NCBI GenBank assembly: GCA_947311845.1
Contig: CAMZMU010000035.1
Location: forward strand, 2,874,532 to 2,938,531
Direction: 5' to 3'
Source: Poa pratensis
Lineage: Eukaryota; Streptophyta; Magnoliopsida; Poales; Poaceae
DNA: 64,000 nucleotides
Made by a program: the position numbers and the translations under genes
The notes under the pieces: model-generated
Databases searched by the model: none
Told to the model about the DNA's origin: nothing
The model's input: the letters and a program-made list of their open reading frames with translations, nothing else
Part shown: in pieces, positions 53,996 through 64,000 of the stretch
Layout of the letters: each line of letters opens with the position of its first letter
How positions within the stretch are numbered: position 1 is the first letter of the stretch

Positions 53996-56477
53996 AACGT
54001 CAAGCTTTCCGGCGACGGCTCATGCAACGTCGACCGGCTCAGCGTGCCCGCGTCCTCCGGCCACTGCCAACATGGGTGCACATGAGCTGCATGCCGTTCA
54101 GCTTGTACGCATGGTCGCTGGTGGGTACAGGCCCGACGACGCCTGGAGGCCAGTTTTGGGGGGGCTGCACGGTGTCAATGATGCCGGTGCTGAGGTACGA
54201 GGGGGCGTCCGCGAAGGATTTCCAGCAGCTGATGAAGGCCGGGTTTCTTCTGGATTACACGGCGGTGGACTTTTGAGGCATGCGTGGACAGCGGCGGGCC
54301 TGTCGGATCGACAGCACCTTCGATATCTTCGAGCGCCACTCCACAGACGGCACGTCCAACCTCACCGTCTGCACCAGTATTAATAAACTCGTTTTTACTG
54401 CAATTTAAATTCGGCAGTATGGCTACTAATATCAGGCTTCGGAAATTGGCATCATATACCATTAATTATCTTAAACGAGTTTGGTGCCGCCAACATTGAC
54501 CTGTAAAAAAGGATACACGGTTTAGTTCTGTAGCAAGTAAGCGTGTATTTAGTTTTTGTACAATAAGTTAGTTCTGTTATAGAGGAGGTTTACTGGAAAA
54601 TGTACTGACTAGTCCAATTTCCGCAGAACGTGTGCTACCGTCTACTTTTGTAGACTAGGTAAGTACTCTTTGGTTTTGGCACGCTGTGGATCATGCTTGT
54701 ACAGAGGACATTTGCAGAAAATATTAACAGCGCATGCATGTTTGTACCAATTGCTATGGAGGCTTAAATGTAGCTTCCAACGCAATGTCATTAGAACGCA
54801 TAATATAAGTCACAGTTTATGCAGTCGCTTATGTGGCTATTAAATCTACACAGACCTATAATGATATTGTTTGTTCAAACCTGCATTTGAGCAACATAGT
54901 TGCTCAATGCCTCAATCAAAAGAAAGTCAGATATTGTGGTCCATGTTCTATTGTTCGTCATTATCTTGCAATGTGTTTTTTATATTTCATTGAAGAATAC
55001 TGAAGATTCATATGCGATGCATGTTTCTTTATTTTGGAAAACAACCAACGTAGTACTATTGGACTGTTGTTTTACTAATAAATGACATGTTATATTCCAG
55101 GAAGTAAGAGGACCTTCAGTAAGATAATGCTAATAGGTATGCTATTTTTATTCCATCTTTTTCGTATGTAATGATTTAAATATCAGTGTGATTTCCTGTG
55201 ATGAATACTAACTTTATAATTTATCCTGTCACTAATAAATGAATATGATTCTAAAAAATAAAACTGAAACAAGAAACTCTTATTTGTGCATACTACATGA
55301 CCTGATCAATTTATGAAACAGGAAGTTAAACTATTGATGGTCTCGCGAATCATAATTTCTGTATTATAACCTCTGATTTACAAAATGAAATAACATGTAC
55401 TTCCATCTCAGGTTCAACATCAATAGCTGCAACCTTGCTCTTTCCATGTATTTATTTCCTGATTTGGCATAGAAAAGGCAAAAGACTATGGTTTCTCCTT
55501 TGCAAGAAGACTAGCAGCAACACTGAGAAGAATTACGAGGCCATGATAGTATCTTATGGGCCCCTAGCTCCAAAAAGATACATGTACTCACAGGTAATGA
55601 AGATAACGTCTTCTCAGAGTGATCAGCTCGGAAGAGGTGGTTATGTGTGGTTTTCAAAGGAAGACTGCATGATGGTCGTCTAGTTGCCGTGAAATTCTTG
55701 CACGACTGCAAAGGAAATGGGGATGAGTTTGTGAATGAGGTTATGAGCATCGGCAGGACCTCTCATGTTAATGTTGTTAGATTGCATGGATTTTGTTTGG
55801 AGGGATCAAAACGAGCGCTTATATACGATGTACATGTCCAACGGTTCCTTGGATAAGTACATTTACTCAGAGAACCCAAAGAAACTTTAGGATGGAGAGG
55901 CTATATGCGATAGCAATCGGGATTGCTCGTGGCCTAGAATACTTGCACCATAGCTGTAATACAAGGATTGTTCATTTTGATATCAAGCCTCAGAATATCC
56001 TTCTAGACAAGGACTTTACCCCAAAGATTGCTGATTTTGGTCTAGCTAAATTGTGCCTTACAAAAGAGAGCAAACTTTCAATGACTGGTACTAGAGGAAC
56101 AATTGGATTCATTGCTCCAGAAGTTCACTATCGAACCTTTGGAATGGTTTCAACTAAGTCAGATGTGTATAGTTATGGAATGATGCTGGGAGATGGTTGG
56201 AGGCAGGAGAAATGTAAAATCAATTGTTGAAAAATCCAGCGAGAAGTATTTCCCAGATTGGATTTACGAACACTTTGCGCAAGATGATGGCCTACAAGCA
56301 TGTGAAGTCACATGCGAAAATGAGGAAATCGCAAGAAAGATGATCCTAATTGGCTTGTGGTGCATACAAGTAATACCTGTGTATCGCCCGACTATAACAA
56401 AAGTTCTAGAAATGTTCGAGAGAAACTTAGATGATCTGGACATGCCGCCTAAGCAAAACTTCTGTGAACCACTGTAA
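53996..56477 (+). pseudogene. Second copy of the LRK10-like locus (ectodomain 3' part plus kinase exons)
   Basis: Corresponds to 34018-36514. Ectodomain remnant to about 54376, mini-exon 55101-55136, transmembrane/kinase exon 55412-56477. Compared with copy 1 it has further frameshifts: at the glycine loop (about 55645), near 55829, near 55878-55893, and near 56188 where two bases are missing. The [14 protein letters not shown] and APE motifs remain. At the site of the copy-1 frameshift this copy has two more bases (GATGTACATG instead of GATACATG), which is also out of frame. Confidence 0.8.
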
Positions 56478-56941
56478 GATATTTCGCCCATGTTTGTGTT
56501 CCCTTTGTCTTTCAGTGAAATTGTTATTTTGACAGAAATTTTCAGTAACTTGACCTGCGCGCTTATCTCTCTTCCAGTGAAAGTTCTGCTCACAATCTGG
56601 ATGTACAAAGTGCAAGTTCTACCGGACCTGAAGAGACAAGTCTTGTGAATTCAAAATCCTACATTGATTTCCAACTCTTTGAAAGCTGACTTGTACTGGA
56701 GAGCGTTCAGAAATTAAACAAGAGCGACGAATTTCAGCATTGCATCATGTAACATATTCAGTGTATCCATGACATAAAGTCGAGAGCACCCGCATGCCAG
56801 TGTCCATAAGTTACGGATCATAAAAGGAATAATACGACTGTCCGATGAGTTTTGTGTGCCAAGTTCCAACTGACAAAAAGCATTGGATCTAAAGCCGCAG
56901 CCAATGGGCCGACAGCTACCAATATTTCAAGACCTTGAACA

Positions 56942-59900
56942 CTAGTAGAAATACTGTAAGAGCTAGAGCGCTAAACTCCCTAAAAGTGGAGCTCTCCTTG
57001 TTCCGGGGCGAATCCTAGTCTCCGCGTACCGCGGAGATAAGATCGCTCCGCGCACCCCCCCCTTCGCGCAGTGGGCCGGCCCAATAAGGGCACCAGCAGC
57101 CACATTTGGTTCTATTGCTTTTGTGTTCGTTTTTTTTTTCTGTTTGCTTTTCTTTTTCCTTTTTCGTTTCATGTTTCTTTTTTTTGGTCGCTTCTTTTTT
57201 TTTCTTAGTTTCTGTTTTATTTTTTGCTTTCCTTATATTGTACTATTATTATTTTATCATTTTTCATGTTCCTTTCTATTTTCTTTTTTTCCACTTTTTA
57301 CATTTTTTTTTGCTTTTCTTTTTTTCTTTTTCTATTTTTAGATACTTTTTTCTTTTTTTTGATTTTCTTTTTTCGTTCTTTCTTATTTTTAGATACTATT
57401 TTATTTTTAAAAAAAGTTCAAATTTTAAAAATGTTCAAATTTGAAAATTGTTCAAATTTAAAAGTCTTCAAATATAATTTTGGTTTCATAGAGTTTTTTC
57501 TGTTCAGTTTTTAAAAATCGTTAAAAATAAATTTTGTTCATAGACTTTTTTTCTTCACTTTTCTAAAATCGATTTCATTCATCGGCCATTTCTGTTCACT
57601 TTTAATATGTTCAAAAATAGTTTTTGTTCACCGCTATTTTCTACTCATTTTTGAAATCGTTAAAAAATAGTTTTCGTTCACAGAGTTTTTTCTGTTCACT
57701 TATTAAAAACTGTTCAAAAATATTTTCGTTCATAGACCTTTTTTTTGTTCCCTTCTTTAAAATGTTCAAAAATCGATTTCGTTCATCGGCCTTTTCTGTT
57801 CATATTTAAAATTGTTAAAGACCAAATTACGTTCAACCAAATCTTGTTCAACATGTTTTCAAAAACCGTTCCAAAATCCGTTTAAACCAAGTTTCTGTTC
57901 AGCGGCGTTTTACAAAATCGTTCAATACCAAATTATGTTCAACGGGTCTTTCAAAAATCGTTCAAGACCAAAATACATTCAACGTGTTTTTCAAAAACCG
58001 TTCAAAATCCGTTTAAACCAAGTTTCTGTTCAATGGAGTTTTACAAAATCGTTCAATACCAAATTCTGTTCAACGGGCCTTTCCAAAATTCGTTCATGAC
58101 CAAATTATTTTCAACATGTTTTTCAAAAATCATTCAACATGTTTTTCAAAAGTCGGTCCAAAATCTATTTAAACCAAGTTTCTGTTCAACGGAGTTTTAC
58201 AAAATCGTTCAATACCAAATTATGTTCAACGGGTCTTTCAAAAATCGTTCAAGACCAAAATACGTTCAACATGTTTTTCAAAAATCATTCCAAAATCCTT
58301 TTAAACCAAGTTTCGTTCGATAGAGTTTTTTAAAATCTATTTTTTGTTCTCCTTTTAAAATCGTTCAAAAATAATTTCCGTTAAATACATATTTTTTGTT
58401 CACTTTTTGAAAATCGTTCAAAAATAATTTCCTTTCACAGATTTTTTGTTCGCCTTTTAAAATCGTTCAAAAATAATTTCCGTTCAAATACCTATTTTGT
58501 TTACTTTTTTGAAAATCGTTCAAAAGTAATTCCGTTCACAGACTTTTTCTGTTCGCCTTTTAAAATCGTTCAAAAATAGTTTCCGTTCAAATACCTTTTT
58601 TGTTCACTTTTGAAAATCGTTCAAAAATAATTTCCGTTCATAGACTCTTTCTGTTCGCCTTTCAAATCGTTCAAAAATAATTTCCGTTCAAATACCTATT
58701 TTGTTCACTTTTTGTAAATCGTTCAAAAATAATTTCCGTTCACAGACTTTTTCTGTTCACCTTTTAAAATCATTCAAAAATAGTTTCCGTTCAAATACCT
58801 TTTTTGTTCACTTTTTGAAAATCGTTCAAAAATAATTTCCGTTCACAGACTTTTTCTGTTCGCTTTTAAAATGTTCAAAATAATTTCCATTCAAATACCT
58901 TTTTTGTTTACTTTTGAAAATCGTTCAAAAATAATTTCCGTTCATAGATTTTTCTGTTCACCTTTTAAAATCGTTCAAAAATAGTTTCCGTTCAAATACC
59001 TATTTTGTTCACTTTTTTTAAAATCGTTCAAAAATAATTTCCATTAGGGACTTTTCTGTTCACCTTTTAAAATCGTTCAAAAATAGTTTTCGTTCAAATA
59101 CCTTTTTTGTTCACTTTTTGAAAATCGTTCAAAAATATTTCGTTCACAGACTTTTTCTGCTTCGGTTTATATCATGCACGAAACAGAAATGAGGTTAATG
59201 TTCCAATTGAAAGTGTTCAATTGAAATATATGTTCTTATTCTTGAACGGCGCGGGACGGCGGCGGTGCATCCACCATTGCGGAGTTAACCGCGGCGAGCG
59301 GGTGGCGACATAGGTAAGAGAAGATAGTTGCACTGAGCGGAGTGTTAACACGTTCAAACATACAGTACAAAATCTGCCCATACATGACCATCGAAATGAA
59401 AAATTACAACACAAAAGTTGTGCGAAACATTGAGATTGTCATCGTCGTCAAAGGATATTTCAACGGTCAACCAAGTATGACGAATTTGACAAAATTCGTA
59501 TAAAAAAATTCCGAACATTGATTCGAAATTGAGAATTACAGTCGATGAAACTCGAAACCGAGTACGGGAATGGAACCTACACGTGGACATGCATAATTTT
59601 CGTGCACATTATATTTTAAATTGAAATGTATTTGTGTAAATATATATGCAGTTTTAAACCTGTACACTTGCAAACGAACGAGAACAAGATGAACGTGATT
59701 CTCTATTTTTGTTTGTGATGTTTTCTCCGTATATATATGACTTTCTTACAGTTTTCGTTCATATATCTTTTTTTCCAAAATAAAAGTACTACGTTCGTAC
59801 TTGTAAGCTTTCGAGAGAAAAACGAATTGCGCATTGTGAATCGAACACTTGTTCATGCGAACAATGCGTCGCGTCGAAACAGTCAACGCGGCAGAAGCCC

Positions 59901-60000
59901 ATTATGGGCCGGCCCAATAGAGCGAAGGGGGTATGCGGAGGTATATTTCTCCGCATAGGTCGTTAACTAGGACCTCCCTTGTTCCGGGGGGTCGAGCGCC
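56942..60000. mobile_element. Second copy of the T-rich repeat element
   Basis: Corresponds to 36979-40060, from CACTAGTAGAAATACTG at 56942 through the T/C-rich tract and the TTCCGTTCAAATACC array (about 58330-59155) to TTGTTCCGGGGGG near 59980. Differences are scattered one-base gaps. Confidence 0.8.
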
Positions 60001-60960
60001 TCCTGGTCTTGTCTGTCTGCATTTGCGCTTCATGCTCCCTCGTGGGCCCGATTGTTACTGCCATAACCACTTGGGAAGTTTGCATTGTGTTGTACGTGTC
60101 AGCCCAGTGCGTCTTCAGGCGACGGACTGCCGACTGCCCTTTACTGATTCTGCTGGTGTTCACCTCTGGTTTGTACTTCTGCCCTTTACATTGCCCTCTC
60201 TGTTTTGTTGTGTGCTCTGGGTGTCAGGGGATATGATGGGTGTGAATGTGCTAGGTGAACACATATGATGTGAACTTCTTCCTGCTGGCATCCATTTACC
60301 GCAAGTTCCTCATGCGGTCTGGGATATGGCATTCTACTTTGTCAGCCTGCACGCCGACAACACACCAATCGCTGGATGTAGAGGCTTGGTTTCAGTGATT
60401 TGAGTTTTAGTGCAGCTCCAAGGGTGGTAATGATCCGGTGACAAGAGATGTGTTTATGAAACTATGAGCAGATTTGGGCAGGTAAATTTAGCTTCGGTGA
60501 TTTTGAGTTTAGATCCATCGCCATGATGAAATAATGAATTGCTGCTTGAAAGTGTCCCTTAGCCTTAGGCTAGAAAGACTTGGAATTAAGAAGATACAGT
60601 GTTGAGATTATTAAACCGCTGATGTTTCAACTCGAGTTGTGCCTGTCAGCTCACAGCAATATGTTGAAGTTATGCAAAATCAGTACATGCAAGCATATAT
60701 TTGTGTAGTGCTTCTAATAGCAGTTAACAACATCAACTGTTGTAATCTGTAGATTCTCCTGTATATATCAGTAATCAGTGAGCCAATGTCCAACTGACTA
60801 TTCACCTAAATCTGTAGTTAAGGGGTGTGCTTGGATGATCTGATACATTTTATGTTCTATTCACCTATGATTTTACACTTGTTTCCACCAACGCCGGAAG
60901 AGATTTAGTCTCTAGTTAAGACGCTAAATATACTTTATTACATGGAGATCATAACCGGGA
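60001..60960. other. Second copy of intergenic 40061-41010
   Basis: Matches copy 1 with few differences. No gene is recognised here either. Confidence 0.6.
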
Positions 60961-63900
60961 CTAGAGCCCGTCTATTCGATTACATGGAGATCTCATAACA
61001 TCGGGAATAGAGCCCGTCTATTCGATTACATGGAGATCATAACCGGACTCAATGTAAGTAGTACGTGCAATTGTATTTTCCCTTTGGGTTTATGACATGC
61101 TCCAGCAAAAATCCCGCAATTTCCTCTTAAATTGCTTGAAAGCGCTCATTTAGTTGCATGTTCCTCCGGTGAGCCCACAACTATAAAAGAAGGAGATCAA
61201 TATGAATATCAATCATCATAACAAAAATTATGAATGACACTCAACACAATTGATGGTAATAAAATAGAATTATGAATATATTTGTTCACGTACTTCTGCA
61301 GATAACGCTCGGTTCCGCTCGCTGACCTCCTGGCGAATCCACTCGCAAACGAATTATCCACACAAATTGGTTCCCGGTGGCTGCGTATCGCAGTTCTTTA
61401 CGAGAATACAATTCAATCAAATAATAATCAAGCATGGTATAATGGTATTGAAATTAGAATTAAAGAGATGTGCGAACCTAGCTAGCTCATACTACTTACC
61501 TCATCATGATGAAAAGTAACTTCCTCTGCAAATTCACCAGTTGTCCTCTTTTTGAAACCTTTCCAAATCCTGTCCGGCAAAAAAATGAATAAATGAGTTA
61601 TTAGTTACTTGATATCTTAGGAAATGAACAAAAGAGACCGATATAGTGCGATAATGATTGAAATTACCTTTGGAGCACATCTTTAATGCCTTGGGACTTC
61701 TCTTCGCGATATTTCTTTGAGTCGTAGATTTCAACTGTTCCAGCGTCAACTTCAATGAATAGCAGAATGTAATGGAAGCTGCGCACGTTTATATACGTCA
61801 GTAACTCATCAGTTACAATTAACATCGAGTGAGCAGAAATTAATGTGTACAAGACAGTAACACTCTTACTCGGAGTGGTAAGGAAACAGTATCTTCTTTT
61901 TGTAATGTTGCCTTTGTATGAACCTTAGCAAGTTGGCCTCCGTTTCCTTGGGGTATTGCTGTAGCAATCTTTCATTAACTCGTACTGGGTCAATGAACCC
62001 AATGTCAAAGATTTGTTTTCTGTCACATTCATCACTCTTCATTCTGCATAATAGCGTAGTGAGCATAATTACTACAGTCAATGACCGAGCTGATATAGAG
62101 ACTTTACTTTAGAAATAAATGAATTGAATCACTTACATAGGTACTGATGAGACTCAAGTCGAGGGCGTCAAGCTTGTATAACAGATAGAGTTCTTCAAAA
62201 CAAATTTGCACCTGGTCTTGACCTATGTAATGTTCTTCTGTAACTTTCACAGGGAGAATTTCGAGTTGTGAAACCTTTGTGGCTTCCAAGTACCAGCCAT
62301 GCAGCATTCGCATTCGTGTTGGTAGAAGCTCGATCTGTTCAGGTGGCAGCAGAGGCTTTCTGTGTTCCCATTTCCATACTACATCCAAATTATTGGGGAT
62401 ATCACCGCTTTCCAGTTGAGAAAGTGTAATACCAGCTTCTGCAACAAATTGCGCCGCGTAGGATAAATCAATGTTCGTCGCGGAGCCCTGACCAGTGGGT
62501 ACCTTGAGCGGGGAGATCGACTGTTTTGCCTGTTCTCCGAGCTGGGCAACGTCTCTTTTCCCGCTGGCACTAGTACTTGTCGTCGTGTGGGATCTAGCTC
62601 TCCTCATGTAGCGTAAATAGTCATCTAGCCTATTTATCTCAATTTGTGATGGATGCTCAAGAAAGTTCTTAGCCCACTTTTTTTCCTCTGCCGTATATAC
62701 TGGCTTTGGCTCGCGCTTTTTCGGTGCAAGCTGTTTTTTCACGTCGGCAGCCACGATCGCGGCGTTTTCCTCTACAGTCCTGTCGTAAGCTCTCGGGGGA
62801 GGAACCTTCGGTACTTTTGGGAAGGGCTCCTGTCGGGGTCCGCGTCGGAAACCCATCGACGAAACGGCACGATTCCTTTTTTGGCTTGAGTGGGTGGAGG
62901 CGGCGGAGTCAGCTGATGCGGCGACGGAGTCGGCTGATGCGGCGGCGGAGATCGAGATGGACTCGTGTTGTGGTGGTCGTCCCTCTCGTCATCATGTGGA
63001 CTTGGAGGTGATCCACGCCGACTCGGAGGAGACGATGGTGGCCTTGGTACCGAGCCTGGCAACAGGATGTATTTCTTGCGCCATAGAATGATACCACCGC
63101 CGACGTCTCCCAGTGTCCTCTCATCATCAGCTTCAGGGATGTCAAGCTCCAGTGATTCATATCCTGGTTCAATTCGATCTACGCCGACACGAGCATAGCC
63201 ATCTGGAATCTCATTGCCAGACCACAGTGCTGTAGATTCACAAGTTAAAGCATAGCCGTCCGCCGCCTTCAGGGATAAGTTCCTCACTTGCACATGTAGC
63301 TCACAACTTGTCTTCTCCGTGATATAATCCACGGAGTAGGTAAACGTCGGTGCCTCATCAGCACTTTCCATTTGAGAAAGTGTAATACCAGCTTTCCATT
63401 TCCATACTACATCCAAATTATTGGGGATATCACCGCTTTCCAGTTGAGAAAGTGTAATACCAGCTTCTGCAACAAATTGCGCTGCGTAGGATAAATCAAT
63501 GTTCGCCGCGAAGCCCTGACCAGTGGGTACCTCGAGCGGGGAGATCGACTGTTTTGCCTGTTCTCCGAGCTGGGCAACGTCTCTTTTCCCGCTGGCACTA
63601 GTACTTGTCGTCGTGTGGGATCTAGCTCTCCTCATGTAGCGTAAATAGTCATCTGGCCTATTTATCTCAATTTGTGATGGATGCTCAAGAAAGTTCTTAG
63701 CCCACTTTTTTTCCTCTGCCGTATATACTGGCTTTGGCTCGCGCTTTTTCGGTGCAAGCTGTTTTTTCACGTCGGCAGCCACGATCGCGGCGTTTTCCTC
63801 TACAGTCCTGTCGTAAGCTCTCGGGGGAGGAACCTTCGGTACTTTTGGGAGGGGCTCCTGTCGGGGTCCTCGTCGAAAACCCATCGACGAAACGGCGCGA

Positions 63901-64000
63901 TTCCTTTTTTGGCCTTGAGTGGGTGGAGGCGGCGGAGTCAGCTGATGCGGCGACGGAGTCGGCTGATGCGGCGGCGGAGATCGAGATGGACTCGTGTTGT
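60961..64000 (-). mobile_element. Second copy of the Ulp1/DUF8039 CACTA element, cut by the window end
   Basis: Corresponds to 41011-44050. The minus-strand exons are the same, including the TAA next to the presumed catalytic Cys (near 61354-61362). Here the DUF8039/linker frame is open over 62772-63884 (370 codons), and 62104-62856 joins the linker to the peptidase start. Copy 1 is frameshifted in places where this one is open, so the two can be used to polish each other. Confidence 0.8.

Larger units (their letters stand above)
52180..64000. repeat. Near-identical copy of 32175-44050 (probable assembly duplicate)
   Basis: Order, orientation and almost every base match 32175 to about 44050, at an offset of 20005 at the left end and about 19950 at the right end. 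The net loss of about 55 bases is spread as single-base deletions, densest in the first 2 kb. It starts exactly after the N gap and runs to the window end. Every feature below in this range repeats one described above. Confidence 0.9.

Noticed and set aside
53996..56477. A second, independent LRK10-like kinase gene
   Set aside because: Near-identical to 34018-36514 with error-like indels after an N gap; treated as a duplicate of the same locus.

Overview
The window is nuclear DNA from a grass of the wheat/barley group (Triticeae). Evidence is the dense nesting of transposable elements of Triticeae type (CACTA elements with TAGTCCCGGTT, CTTTGCCGTGTG or CGCCGACGGC subterminal words, Stowaway MITEs ending in CTCCCTCCGT, Mutator-like elements with 9-bp target duplications, a Gypsy/Athila-type retrotransposon with a TGGCGCCGTTGCCGGGGA primer site), together with plant receptor kinase, F-box and glutamine amidotransferase genes. 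Family names were recognised by eye and no database was searched.

Layout. 1-13.7 kb is a gene-bearing section: a class I glutamine amidotransferase gene (minus, 3088-4412, one frameshift next to the catalytic Cys), a 1.57-kb CACTA element (7219-8786), a two-exon secreted cysteine-rich peptide gene with a Stowaway MITE in its intron (11207-11705), and a convergent, 3'-truncated F-box gene (minus, to 12784). 13.7-36.5 kb is a decayed tandem array of LRK10-like/WAK-type receptor kinase sequences. It has six partial or broken ectodomain exons and then one locus that also keeps the transmembrane and kinase exons. The array has been inflated by two CACTA elements, two Mutator-like elements, a short LTR retrotransposon and a LINE, almost all with exact target-site duplications. 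One CACTA sits inside an ectodomain exon and the LINE sits inside another.

36.5-52.2 kb is mostly transposons: a T-rich element with an array of about 103-bp repeats, a CACTA element coding (minus strand) for a DUF8039/Ulp1-protease-like protein and a small coiled-coil/transmembrane protein, and a Gypsy retrotransposon cut off at a 13-N assembly gap (52167-52179).

52180-64000 repeats 32175-about 44050 almost base for base, but with many scattered one-base indels, mostly losses. It begins exactly at the N gap, so it looks more like an unmerged, poorly polished contig end than a second biological locus. Features in it are listed but should not be counted as independent genes.

Few genes here look functional: the cysteine-rich peptide gene, possibly the amidotransferase (if the frameshift is an error) and possibly the kinase module (its single frameshift differs between the two assembled copies). 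The most interesting signals are the phase-compatible array of ectodomain exons in front of a single kinase module, 5S-rRNA-like segments in two different CACTA elements, and the split cysteine-rich peptide gene.
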